A stretch of 23,395 bases of DNA from JBAXLO01 sp037134755 (GCA_037134755.1 JBAXLO010000053.1:1-23395), one strand, 5' to 3'; shown: positions 1 to 8,202, counted from the first letter of the stretch. Made by a program: numbers and translations. The notes: generated from the letters alone by a model not told the origin.

Positions 1-1130
1 GCTAAGCTGGTATTAGGGCGGCTCTGAAAGATAATACCGTTCTTCCAGAAAGCTTCAGCACGGCGTGTAGCAAGGCTAAAGCCATAAGGTTGCAATTTAT
101 TGTTATTTATAGAAGCACTATCAATATTAGTATTATCAGTATAGTCCATTGTGCCACCACTACGGTGCTCTTCCATGTATTTAATACCAAATCGGGAAGT
201 AAATTTGCCCGGATTCATATAATCCCAACGATTAAAGAGGTTGATAGTGGATACTTTAGGAATATCCATAAAGTTATCACCATTCTTATCAATCTTATTA
301 TCTATATAATCAGAATGAATCATAAGCATAGTGCTCAATTTATCATTAATTTTATAAGCACTGGTAATATTAGCCTCCGCTTTCTGATGATTATTAACAT
401 ACAGATTAACAAACAAAGGTTCAGAGGTAGAAGGTTTCTTGTATTCGACATTAATTTGCCCCGTGATTGATTCAAAACCATTAATAACGGAAGAAGTACC
501 CTTAGCAATTTGAATAGATTCCATCCATGAACCCGGAATATAGTTTAAACCGAAAGTAGAAGCCATGCCTCTTACAGAAGGAAAGTTCTCCGTCTGAATC
601 TGAGAGTAAATACCCGAAAGACCAAGCATCTGAATTTGTTTAGCACCGGTAATTGCATCACTATAAGACACGTCAACGGAAGCATTGGTTTCAAAACTTT
701 CGGAAAGATTACAACAAGCAGCCTTAAAAAGTTCTCCTGTATTAATAACCTGAACGTTTCGGGCATTAAGTTTGGAAATATAACTGTCATTTCTTTCTGT
801 AATCTCCACAACATTTAGCTGTTGCTTTTCATTAGTCATAATATGATTAATTTTAGAAGGGGCATTTGAAATATCAATGGTGTCCGTCTTAAAACTCATC
901 ATCCTAAATACTAAACGTTGGTCTTTAATACCTTTTCTAGATATCTTATATTCTCCATTAGTATTAGTTGAAGTACCAATAGTAGTACCTATCCAATAAA
1001 TATTGGCACCTGCAATAGGAATATTTTCTTTTTTGTCGTTCATTTCGTAAACAACTCCTGTTATATTCTGCGAAATAACAGTAAATGTGTTTAGCAACAT
1101 AATAGCTGCCACTATAATTTTTAACTTCAT
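1..1130 (-). CDS. TonB-dependent outer-membrane receptor, N-terminal part (runs off left edge)
   Basis: About 376 residues are visible from an ATG at 1130; the rest of the barrel lies beyond base 1. A signal peptide (MKLKIIVAAIMLLNTFTVIS, then Q) comes first. A carboxypeptidase-regulatory-like beta-sandwich follows at about residues 22-95, with motifs such as GVVYE, GANIYW and NGEYKIS. A TonB plug domain then covers about 100-230 (QVINTGELFKAACCNLSESF, SVRGMAS, GTSSVINGFESITGQINVEY), and the first barrel strands begin. Such receptors import scarce ligands across the outer membrane using TonB-ExbBD energy. The plug carries an unusual CC pair (AACC). The gene follows the Cys/His-rich HYC_CC_PP-type gene by 81 bases on the same strand, so a metal or metal-complex substrate is likely. 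That substrate is inferred, not visible in the sequence. Confidence 0.88.
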   Translation of the reverse strand, partial: MKLKIIVAAIMLLNTFTVISQNITGVVYEMNDKKENIPIAGANIYWIGTTIGTSTNTNGEYKISRKGIKDQRLVFRMMSFKTDTIDISNAPSKINHIMTNEKQQLNVVEITERNDSYISKLNARNVQVINTGELFKAACCNLSESFETNASVDVSYSDAITGAKQIQMLGLSGIYSQIQTENFPSVRGMASTFGLNYIPGSWMESIQIAKGTSSVINGFESITGQINVEYKKPSTSEPLFVNLYVNNHQKAEANITSAYKINDKLSTMLMIHSDYIDNKIDKNGDNFMDIPKVSTINLFNRWDYMNPGKFTSRFGIKYMEEHRSGGTMDYTDNTNIDSASINNNKLQPYGFSLATRRAEAFWKNGIIFQSRPNTSL

Positions 1131-1165
1131 TGCATTAATATTAAGAATTTGTAAAATAATTGATA

Positions 1166-1205
1166 AGAGCATAAGATTATGCTCTACATTTCTGTAGTCA
1201 GAAAT
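1166..1205 (-). promoter_or_regulatory. Two adjacent perfect hairpins between the HYC-type gene and the receptor gene
   Basis: Bases 1166-1185 form AGAGCATAA / TTATGCTCT arms (9 bp) around a 2-base centre. Bases 1188-1205 form ATTTCTG / CAGAAAT arms (7 bp) around TAGT. They fill about half of the 81-base gap. Neither is followed by a clear U-run, so they could be an mRNA processing or stability element, a leaky attenuator, or an operator for the receptor. No function can be assigned from sequence alone. Confidence 0.45.
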
Positions 1206-1211
1206 AATAAA

Positions 1212-1691
1212 TTAGCAAGAAGTGGGTGAAGGAATCTTTAAATTATGTGTAAAATGAATAAGATAATTGCCAAAGAATAGGAGAGGAGGTGGCTGATACA
1301 AACGATGATCGTCCTGAGCCTTGCTGCCATCAATTATAGAAGCAATTAAACTTGAATTATGAAGGTTATTATCAACAATTAATTTAATTATTGAAACTTG
1401 TTTGTCAAATTGAAAAGGTATCTTTAGATATTGGTAAGTATTATTACAACAATTGCTCTTCTTAAGGTTGTTTTCTGAATCATTTTGATGTGAAGTATGA
1501 TGTTTAGAGCAACAACATTTCTTATGAGATTCAGCTTCGGTTTTACATTTATAATTATCTGTAAAGAGTTTTATATGTTCGGTCTTAGAAGTGTTGCAAT
1601 AGTGTTTAACATAGCTAAAACCGGTAGAAGCTATAAGGAATATAGCTGCCATAAATACATATGCTATGTTAAGAAACACTTTTTTCATCAT
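1212..1691 (-). CDS. Small Cys/His-rich membrane-anchored or secreted protein, HYC_CC_PP type
   Basis: A 159-residue protein from the ATG at 1691 (MMKKVF; 1688 is equally possible). A longer frame opens at 1787, but that extension runs through the RNase P-like stretch and puts 32 residues before a clear signal or anchor helix (residues 4-23), so I reject it. The motifs that define this Bacteroidota family are present: HYC at 30-32, CCC at 59-61, CC at 81-82 and PPP at 134-136. Further potential metal ligands are C49, H64, H65 and H68. The first half is lysine- and cysteine-rich; the second is hydrophobic. The family tends to occur beside TonB-dependent receptors, as here, and is thought to concern copper or another soft metal. 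It has no established biochemical function that I know of. The metal role is inferred from ligand density and context. Confidence 0.75.
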   Translation of the reverse strand: MMKKVFLNIAYVFMAAIFLIASTGFSYVKHYCNTSKTEHIKLFTDNYKCKTEAESHKKCCCSKHHTSHQNDSENNLKKSNCCNNTYQYLKIPFQFDKQVSIIKLIVDNNLHNSSLIASIIDGSKAQDDHRLYQPPPLLFFGNYLIHFTHNLKIPSPTSC

Positions 1692-1747
1692 GCAAAAATA
1701 AACATTTTTAACAATATAAAGTTTAAAAATAACATTATTATAACAAA

Positions 1748-1800
1748 AAAACAACTGTTCTGTAAGCCGGGTTCTGTTTTCCCGCAAAGGGACTCCGATT
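1748..1800 (-). pseudogene. RNase P RNA (rnpB) 3'-end-like fragment with T-run
   Basis: On the minus strand, bases 1777-1762 read ACAGAACCCGGCTTAC. This matches the near-universal 3' conserved segment of bacterial RNase P RNA (ACAGAAnnCGGCTTA). A small TCCC/GGGA hairpin precedes it and a T-run follows at about 1751-1743, as at a mature rnpB 3' end with its terminator. The remaining roughly 300 nt cannot be here, because 13 bases upstream of the fragment the intact icmF coding sequence ends. This is therefore a detached 3' fragment rather than a working gene. It may now serve as 3' end or terminator for icmF. Chance similarity is possible but unlikely over 16 consecutive bases. Confidence 0.5.
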
Positions 1801-1812
1801 TTTTATGCTTCT

Positions 1813-4800
1813 TTACATATTCCTCCTATACTGTCCACCAACAGTGTACAATGCATTAGTTATTTGCCCAAGTGAACAACACTTAACTGCTTCCATTAAG
1901 CTGTTAAAGACATTATGATTTAGAATTGCTTCTTTCTTTAACTGTTCTAACAACGCAGGAGCTTCATCAGCATGGAAAGCCTGAAATTCTTTAAGCATAT
2001 CTATCTGATATTGCTTTTCAGTTTCGGTTGCCCTTATTACTTCACCCGGAATTACAACCGGAGAACCTTTAGAAGAAAGGAAAGTATTAACACCCATAAT
2101 AGGAAGTTCACCTGTGTTCTTTAGAGTTTCATAATAAAGAGACTCTTCCTGAATCTTACCACGTTGATACATTGTTTCCATCGCGCCAAGCACACCACCA
2201 CGTTCATTAATACGATCAAACTCTAACATAACAGCTTCCTCAACAAGATCTGTAAGCTCTTCAATAATAAAAGCTCCCTGCAAAGGGTTTTGATTCTTAG
2301 CTAAACCTAATTCATGGTTAATGATCATCTGTATAGCCATCGCCCTACGAACCGACTCTTCAGTAGGAGTAGTAATAGCTTCATCATAAGCATTTGTATG
2401 AAGAGAATTGCAGTTATCATAGATTGCATACAAAGCCTGAAGCGTAGTTCTGATATCATTAAAGTCTATTTCCTGAGAGTGCAACGACCTACCGGAAGTT
2501 TGAATATGATATTTCAACTGTTGAGACCTTGAGTTAGCATGATATTTATTCTTCATAGCCTTCGCCCAAATCTTACGCGCAACTCTACCTATAACAGAGA
2601 ACTCCGGATCAATACCATTAGAGAAAAAGAAAGAAAGATTAGGTGCAAACTTATCAATATCCATCCCTCTGGATAGGTAATATTCAATATACGTGAAGCC
2701 ATTTGAAAGCGTAAATGCAAGTTGAGAAATAGGATTAGCACCAGCCTCTGCAATATGATAACCCGAAACAGATACAGAATAGAAATTCCTTACATTATTA
2801 GTAATAAAGTATTCCTGAACATCTCCCATAAGTTTTAAAGAGAAAACAGTTGAGAAGATACAGGTATTCTGAGCCTGGTCTTCTTTCAAAATATCAGCCT
2901 GAACAGTACCTCTAACAGTTGCAAGTGTTCTTTCTTTAATCTCATTATATATATCTAAAGGTAAAACTCTGTCGCCTGAAACGCCAAGCAACATCAAACC
3001 TAAACCATTATTTCCTTTAGGTAATTCGCCTTGATAAACAGGACGATTAGTATTCTTTTCTTTAAAGATAGCTGCAATCTTAGCTTCAACTTCAGCTTGC
3101 AAACCATTTTCAATAATATATTTCTCGCATTGTTGGTCAATGGCAGCATTCATAAAGAAACCAACAAGTATTGGAGCAGGTCCATTGATAGTCAATGACA
3201 CCGAAGTCTTGGCATCAGCTAAATCCATACCTGATAAAAGCTTCTTCATATCATCAAGGCAACAGATAGAAACCCCAGAGTTGCCTATCTTACCATAAAT
3301 ATCAGGTCGTACATCTGGGTCTTCCCCGTAAAGGGTAACAGAATCAAAAGCAGTAGACAAACGAATTGCTTTCATACCTAAAGATACATAATGAAAGCGT
3401 TTGTTAGTCCTCTCAGGACCACCTTCTCCTGCAAACATTCGGGTAGGGTCCTCTTGTTCTCTTTTAAAAGGGAAAGTTCCGGCAGTATAAGGGAACTCAC
3501 CGGGCACATTCTCCTGAAGATTCCACTTTAAAATATCACCCCAGGCCTCATACTTTGGCAACACAATCTTTGGTATCTTTAAATGAGAAAGCGACTTGGT
3601 ATATGTCTTAATCTTAATCTCAGAATTCCTTACTTTATATACGTAATACTCCTCAGTATATCTTCGTTTCTTATCCTCCCAACCATGTATAATAGTCTTG
3701 TTGTGCGGATTAAGAGAACCTTCAATATCATTATAAGTATCGTCTAAAGCAGTTTTAACTTCCTCGCTAAACAATTTATCAGAGTCGGTTAATGTCTTCT
3801 TTGTGGTATCAATTGCATATAGTTTTTGAGCCAATGCAGCCTGCTTTTCAACCCAATCATTATAATGACGAATCGTTTCGGTAATCTCCGATAAATATCT
3901 AATCCTCTTTGGAGGAATAATATGTATCATCTCCGAAGTATCAGTATCCAAAGCAAAAAAAGTATTCAAATCTGCACCTGTTTTTTCTTTTATCTTATGA
4001 ATTAATTCAACATACAATCTATTAACACCAGGGTCGTTGAACTGCGAAGCAATCGTACCAAAGATAGGCATTGTATCCACATCTGCTTCCCATAATTGGT
4101 GGTTGCGTTGATATTGTTTCTTAACATCCCTCAAGCCATCAATAGCGCCTCTTTTATCAAACTTATTTAAAGCAACTATATCAGCAAAGTCAAGCATATC
4201 AATCTTCTCCAACTGACTTGCTGCTCCATAATCGGGAGTCATCACATACATTGATAAATCGCTATGGTCAACAATCTCAGTGTCCGATTGACCTATCCCG
4301 GAGGTCTCAAGGATTATTAAATCATATCCTGCAACCTTCAATATATTTACAGCATCTTTTACATATTTCGACATCGCCAGATTAGATTGACGGGTAGCCA
4401 ACGAACGCATATAAACTCTAGGTTCGTTAATGGCATTCATGCGAATCCTGTCTCCTAGTAAAGCACCACCTGTCTTACGTTTAGAAGGATCAACGGAAAC
4501 AATTGCGATGGTCTTTTCAGTAAAATCCATAAGAAATCTTCTGACTATTTCATCAACTAAAGAAGATTTTCCTGCACCACCAGTACCGGTAATTCCCAAC
4601 ACAGGAATGTGCTTATCCTTAGCTTTCTCAGCCAAAGTGTTTAAAGTATCTTTTATAAGTTCCGGATTATTTTCAGCAGTAGAAATCATCTGAGCAATCT
4701 CGTTCTGGTCTTTCTTTTCAATCTTATCTATGTCAGCAGCAGTCCTAACACCCGTCGGGTAATCCGATTTCTCAAGCATATCATTTATCATACCTTGCAA

Positions 4801-5187
4801 ACCCATCATCCTGCCATCATCAGGCGAATAAATACGGGTAATACCGTAAGCATGAAGCTCATCCCTTTCATCCGGAAGTATTACACCACCACCACCACCG
4901 AATATCTTAATATGTTCGCAGCCTGCTTCCTTAAGCATATCGTAAATATACTTAAAGAACTCAATATGTCCGCCTTGATACGACGTAATCGCAATACTCT
5001 GAGCATCCTCCTGAATAGCGCAATCCACAATCTCGCGCACCGACTTATTATGCCCAAGATGAATCACTTCAGCGCCGGTGCCCTGAATAATCCTACGCAT
5101 AATATTAATAGCAGCATCGTGGCCATCAAACAACGAAGCGGCCGTCACTATCCTCACATGGTTCTTTAAAACATATTTTTCCTGCAT
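1813..5187 (-). CDS. icmF: Fused isobutyryl-CoA mutase IcmF (methylmalonyl-CoA mutase family)
   Basis: At 1124 residues, this is the usual IcmF length, with all three modules in order. The cobalamin-binding domain (about 10-140) has DGHDAA at 21-26, with His23 as the expected cobalt ligand, and a GGGGG run at 97-101. The MeaB-like G domain (about 190-400) has a Walker A motif (GTGGAGKSS, 201-209), ETSGIGQSD around 294-302 and NKFD at 341-344. The TIM-barrel substrate domain (about 550-1124) contains PYTAGTFPFKRE and ends in GGQYRRNM, the normal family terminus. The enzyme interconverts isobutyryl-CoA and n-butyryl-CoA using adenosylcobalamin; the G domain guards cofactor loading. Some IcmFs prefer isovaleryl- or pivalyl-CoA instead. 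The mutase domain is closer in motif to IcmF than to methylmalonyl-CoA mutase. The gene stands alone: no partner acyl-CoA gene is adjacent. Confidence 0.95.
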   Translation of the reverse strand: MQEKYVLKNHVRIVTAASLFDGHDAAINIMRRIIQGTGAEVIHLGHNKSVREIVDCAIQEDAQSIAITSYQGGHIEFFKYIYDMLKEAGCEHIKIFGGGGGVILPDERDELHAYGITRIYSPDDGRMMGLQGMINDMLEKSDYPTGVRTAADIDKIEKKDQNEIAQMISTAENNPELIKDTLNTLAEKAKDKHIPVLGITGTGGAGKSSLVDEIVRRFLMDFTEKTIAIVSVDPSKRKTGGALLGDRIRMNAINEPRVYMRSLATRQSNLAMSKYVKDAVNILKVAGYDLIILETSGIGQSDTEIVDHSDLSMYVMTPDYGAASQLEKIDMLDFADIVALNKFDKRGAIDGLRDVKKQYQRNHQLWEADVDTMPIFGTIASQFNDPGVNRLYVELIHKIKEKTGADLNTFFALDTDTSEMIHIIPPKRIRYLSEITETIRHYNDWVEKQAALAQKLYAIDTTKKTLTDSDKLFSEEVKTALDDTYNDIEGSLNPHNKTIIHGWEDKKRRYTEEYYVYKVRNSEIKIKTYTKSLSHLKIPKIVLPKYEAWGDILKWNLQENVPGEFPYTAGTFPFKREQEDPTRMFAGEGGPERTNKRFHYVSLGMKAIRLSTAFDSVTLYGEDPDVRPDIYGKIGNSGVSICCLDDMKKLLSGMDLADAKTSVSLTINGPAPILVGFFMNAAIDQQCEKYIIENGLQAEVEAKIAAIFKEKNTNRPVYQGELPKGNNGLGLMLLGVSGDRVLPLDIYNEIKERTLATVRGTVQADILKEDQAQNTCIFSTVFSLKLMGDVQEYFITNNVRNFYSVSVSGYHIAEAGANPISQLAFTLSNGFTYIEYYLSRGMDIDKFAPNLSFFFSNGIDPEFSVIGRVARKIWAKAMKNKYHANSRSQQLKYHIQTSGRSLHSQEIDFNDIRTTLQALYAIYDNCNSLHTNAYDEAITTPTEESVRRAMAIQMIINHELGLAKNQNPLQGAFIIEELTDLVEEAVMLEFDRINERGGVLGAMETMYQRGKIQEESLYYETLKNTGELPIMGVNTFLSSKGSPVVIPGEVIRATETEKQYQIDMLKEFQAFHADEAPALLEQLKKEAILNHNVFNSLMEAVKCCSLGQITNALYTVGGQYRRNM

Positions 5188-5509
5188 CGCAATTCTTTAT
5201 TAAGTACATCTATTCTTAATATAAACTTCACAAAGGCTAAATTGTTTACTGAATGTCGTTATTAGACTATTTTTAATGTTTATTTTTATATTTATAACCG
5301 AAACTCGGGTTTAAATATAAAGAAGAACAAGACGGAAAATAAAACAAAATGTGTGTTAATTGTAAACTTTAATATTAATTTGATGAAAGTTTTTCCCTTT
5401 TGTCATTACGACCGTTTATAAACGAATGTATTTATAGGCATTATGATTAATATAATATTCTTAAGTAAATACGATTGTGAGGTAAATAAACACAAATGTA
5501 ACAGATGCC
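5188..5509. other. AT-rich intergenic stretch upstream of icmF
   Basis: There is no plausible gene on either strand. This stretch should contain the icmF promoter, reading leftward. The nearest resemblance to the -7 box, at about 5235-5245, has the wrong internal spacing (TAGCCTTTG), so no promoter is called. Confidence 0.5.
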
Positions 5510-5761
5510 AATACGGCTGTTACATCCGTTAAGACTGCTGTTACATCCGTTAAGACTGATGCGACTTCCGTAAAGAGTGATGCGACTTCCGTAAAGAGTG
5601 CTGTTACATCCGTTAAGACGTTTGTTACATCCGTAAAGACGTTTGCGACATCCGTTCAAACGGCTGTTGCATCCGTTCAGCCATTTGTTGCAACCGTTCG
5701 AACGACTGTTACAACCGTTCGAACGGTTGCGACATCCATTCGAACGGTTGTTACAGTCGTG
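5510..5761. repeat. Minisatellite: 12 tandem units of 21 bp
   Basis: Units start at 5510, 5531, 5552 and so on every 21 bases to 5741. Conserved parts are an AAGAC/CGAACG-type head and a ACATCCGTT-type tail. The left units (5531-5656) begin AAG; the right units (5699-5761) begin CGAACG and create perfect palindromes such as AACCGTTCGAACGGTT. Because 21 is a multiple of three, all frames stay partly open. The plus frame would give a heptad of the KTAVTSV type from about 5486 to 5895, but it has no ATG, GTG or TTG start. I therefore treat this as a noncoding repeat. Confidence 0.9.
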
Positions 5762-5810
5762 TTTTTAGCTTTAACAGGAGGATGCGCAACAATAGCTTCC
5801 CGTAAGGGCA

Positions 5811-5845
5811 TAAAAAAAGCCTTCATTACAATTATAATGAAAGCT
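5811..5845 (-). terminator. miaA: Intrinsic terminator of the SDR-OMP-GT2-miaA operon
   Basis: The arms 5818-5828 and 5835-5845 pair over 11 bp with one mismatch around a 6-base loop. On the minus strand the stem is followed directly by seven T (5818-5812). It lies about 105 bases downstream of the miaA stop, in the right orientation to end that leftward operon. Confidence 0.8.
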
Positions 5846-5949
5846 TATGCTTTTGTAAGTTGTTTAATATCAAAATATACAGCCGGAATGACATGAAGAC
5901 ATTTTGGATTTATATCCGATACTAAAGATTAGTAATAAGTAGTTTATGC

Positions 5950-6873
5950 CTAGTTCAAAAGTTCAAGTACCATGCTAACTTTAACGGTGTCTTCCAGATT
6001 ACCATTTATCCAATGTATCTGATATCCTTTGTTTTCCATGCGTCTGAACCAGGTCATTTGTCGCTTGGCAAATTGATGGATAGCAATATTAAGTTTTTCA
6101 AACATGGTATTATATGTAATCTCATTGGTCAAATACATTGTAATATAACGATATTCAAGCCCATAGAACTTCAATTGCGCAGGAGTAAGACCATTGTCGA
6201 GCAATGCCTCAACCTCTTCAATCATACCGTTTTTCAGTCTGTTATCAAGTCGCGAAGTGATTCTTTCTCGTATCACCTCTCTTTCGAAATGTATCCCCAC
6301 CAAAACATTTGCTAATAAATCAATATTATTATTGATAGCGTGAGGATTATCGAGCTTATATTGTTCTATTTCAATGGCTCTTACCAAACGATTTCTATCG
6401 TTTGTATCAGTAGTATTATGAAGTTTGCGATAAGTAGATAATTGTTCTACAAGCTGTTCGATAGTATAATTGTTTAAATCAACCCTTAACTCATCATTGA
6501 CAGGAGTATCTTTAAGATGATAGTTTTCGAGTACTGATTCGATATACATGCCTGTACCTCCGCACAAAACAGGGAATTTATTTCGGGAGTTCACCTCTTC
6601 TAAAGCCTTAAAACAATCCTGCTGAAACCTGAACACATTATACTCAGTTCCCGCCTCCACAATGTCCACCAAATGAGAGGGTACATACCTATCCCCCACC
6701 CTGTAATCCTCATAATCTTTGCCCGTTCCCAAATCCATGCCCTTATACACCTGACGCGAATCGACACTAATTATCTCACCCTCCAATTCGTTGGCTACCA
6801 AAGCGGCAAGCCTTGTTTTTCCGGTAGCCGTAGGGCCTAAAACCGTAAGTAAATTCTTACTGTATTCCATCAT
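5950..6873 (-). CDS. miaA: tRNA dimethylallyltransferase MiaA
   Basis: A 307-residue cytoplasmic enzyme that transfers a dimethylallyl group to N6 of A37 in tRNAs reading UNN codons, the first step of ms2i6A formation. The P-loop GPTATGKT is at about 13-20. The family motif SVDSRQVYKGMDLGTGKD follows, with the Asp of DSRQ as catalytic residue. Also present are LVDIVE, GGTGMYIESVL and a C-terminal QMTWFRRM segment. Length is normal. Start choice: ATG at 6873 (MMEYSKN) or the next codon at 6870. The ATG at 6873 abuts the TAA of the upstream glycosyltransferase (6876-6874) with no spacer, which implies translational coupling. This is the last gene of a four-gene operon, followed by a terminator. 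Confidence 0.96.
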   Translation of the reverse strand: MMEYSKNLLTVLGPTATGKTRLAALVANELEGEIISVDSRQVYKGMDLGTGKDYEDYRVGDRYVPSHLVDIVEAGTEYNVFRFQQDCFKALEEVNSRNKFPVLCGGTGMYIESVLENYHLKDTPVNDELRVDLNNYTIEQLVEQLSTYRKLHNTTDTNDRNRLVRAIEIEQYKLDNPHAINNNIDLLANVLVGIHFEREVIRERITSRLDNRLKNGMIEEVEALLDNGLTPAQLKFYGLEYRYITMYLTNEITYNTMFEKLNIAIHQFAKRQMTWFRRMENKGYQIHWINGNLEDTVKVSMVLELLN

Positions 6874-8196
6874 TTATAGTTTGTATTTATTGTGCTGAAA
6901 CTCTTCTTCAATCGCACATAATAAGTCTCTTATATCATTTAATTGCGTAGTTGTTGCTTTGTCAAAATTAAAGGAATCAAAGTCAATATTAAGCTCATTT
7001 TCACACAATTCTTTGGTCATTGCAAACGAAGTGAAGCAATCTTTTTCCACCTTATTTTTATTATATTGCTTCGTCGTTCCTCCTCGCGATGCTATTGCAT
7101 CCACAAATAAATAATTATCAAAGAAATCAATCAAACACTCTTCATCAGTTTTACCCGTTAAAGCCTGATTTGCTTTTAGATATTGAAGTATCCGTAAACC
7201 ATCAATCTTCTCGCAACAAGCCTTAACAAAATGACGTTCTGTTTTAAAATTATTTCTTAAAGCAACCCACCACTTGTCATCATTAAATTGTTCTGAAAGA
7301 AATGCACTCATAGGAAGTTCAATATCATCATAAAACAGAGAAGGCAACAGCTCATAAGTTCGTTTAATAGCATCGAATAAAGAAAAATAATAGATGGGAT
7401 ATGAATTCCAATCGCCTGATCTGCCTTTAATCATGGCAGGACCGGTACCAAAGAAAACCCTGTCAGAAAAACGTGCAGCAGGATATACCTTTTCTTTATT
7501 ATAATTAACTACCTGCCCGGTTTTTGTAAGCTTTTGTAAGAAATAAAAGTCCTCACCACTTTTCATGGGAGTAATTCCGCCAATCTTACGGTAAGCCCAC
7601 ACAGGCAGCGCCATAGCCGAGCCTAAAGCAGTAAAATTATAAGGACAATTAATACGAAAAAGATTAATGGAATAATGACGCATGTAGATTTCATATCTTA
7701 AAATAGCACGGTTAGCAGCATCATCATCAGTTAGTTTGTGATAATATGGGTTGGCAATTGCAACTGCTTTGGGATTATCAACAAAGGTGTTGATAATCGA
7801 CTCAAAATACTGGCTGTTGAAACGAGTATCAGCATCCAAACTAATAATAATACCGGCTTTATCAGCAATATTATTAATAGTATCCATCAACACCTTACGA
7901 GCCCAACCAACACCTGATTGCTTCCCTGTCCAGGCATTGCCTTTAGTGCTTTTATCAATAATATTTATAAAGAAATCTTGCTCTTTTAATAATTCTATTG
8001 TCTTTTGATTATCAATACATACAGTCGTTTTGACAGGATCCTCCCACCAATTGTCAGGCTGATTAACACATACATAGAGCTCAAAGTTTTGATAGGTTTG
8101 AGCCTTTAAATCATTAAGAAAAGTAGGGATGTTTTCTAGTTCATTAATTACAGGAAGTGCAATATAAATCTTAGGTAAAGTGTTTGTATTTATCAT
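6874..8196 (-). CDS. Family 2 glycosyltransferase (GT-A fold), soluble
   Basis: A 440-residue protein without transmembrane segments. The N-terminal GT-A half begins IYIALPVINELENIPTFL and has the metal and nucleotide-binding DAD at 121-123 (SLDADTRF). An acceptor-side GED at 214-216 (GITPMKSGEDFYFL) is the usual catalytic-base region of GT2 enzymes. It should transfer a sugar from a nucleotide-sugar donor to a glycan or lipid acceptor; donor and acceptor cannot be read from the sequence. The C-terminal part (about 230-440) is specific to this subfamily. Residues of about 366-394, including KDCFTSFAMT, are encoded by an inserted palindromic repeat (7018-7097). The gene starts 6 bases after the OMP stop and its own stop touches the miaA start. 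Confidence 0.85.
   Translation of the reverse strand: MINTNTLPKIYIALPVINELENIPTFLNDLKAQTYQNFELYVCVNQPDNWWEDPVKTTVCIDNQKTIELLKEQDFFINIIDKSTKGNAWTGKQSGVGWARKVLMDTINNIADKAGIIISLDADTRFNSQYFESIINTFVDNPKAVAIANPYYHKLTDDDAANRAILRYEIYMRHYSINLFRINCPYNFTALGSAMALPVWAYRKIGGITPMKSGEDFYFLQKLTKTGQVVNYNKEKVYPAARFSDRVFFGTGPAMIKGRSGDWNSYPIYYFSLFDAIKRTYELLPSLFYDDIELPMSAFLSEQFNDDKWWVALRNNFKTERHFVKACCEKIDGLRILQYLKANQALTGKTDEECLIDFFDNYLFVDAIASRGGTTKQYNKNKVEKDCFTSFAMTKELCENELNIDFDSFNFDKATTTQLNDIRDLLCAIEEEFQHNKYKL
7018..7097 (-). repeat. Palindromic REP-like element inserted in frame inside the glycosyltransferase gene
   Basis: On the plus strand, 7018-7043 begins GTCATTGCAAACGAAGTGAA and ends GCAATCT; 7065-7097 begins ATTGCTTCGTCGTTCCTCCT and continues CGCGATGC. 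The second is an inverted, diverged copy of the first, separated by about 21 bases. Both match the widespread bacterial repeat of the form GTCATTGCGAGG...GAAGCAATC. The reading frame stays open across it, so the repeat supplies about 28 residues of the enzyme. A diverged relative sits at 11951-11996. Confidence 0.75.
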
Positions 8197-8202
8197 AATA
8201 GA

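Noticed and set aside
90..470. Plus-strand frame opposite the TonB receptor
   Set aside because: The opposite strand gives a coherent receptor with signal peptide and plug; this frame is its shadow, as are similar frames opposite icmF, miaA, the glycosyltransferase and the T9SS gene.
1692..1787. N-terminal extension of the HYC_CC_PP-type gene to an ATG at 1787
   Set aside because: The extra 32 residues cover the RNase P-like fragment and would bury the signal or anchor helix. MMKK at 1691 is a far better start.
1748..1800. Complete, functional rnpB gene
   Set aside because: The upstream 300 nt are the intact 3' part of icmF, and no 5' conserved RNase P segment is found nearby.
5235..5245. 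-7 promoter box of icmF
   Set aside because: The candidate has three bases instead of two between TA and TTTG and no -33 partner.
5447..5659. Minus-strand reading frame of 70 codons within the 21-bp repeats
   Set aside because: It is made of repeat units read in reverse, with G-C-N-S and L-Y-G phrases, and has no homology signal I recognise. A period of 21 keeps any frame open.
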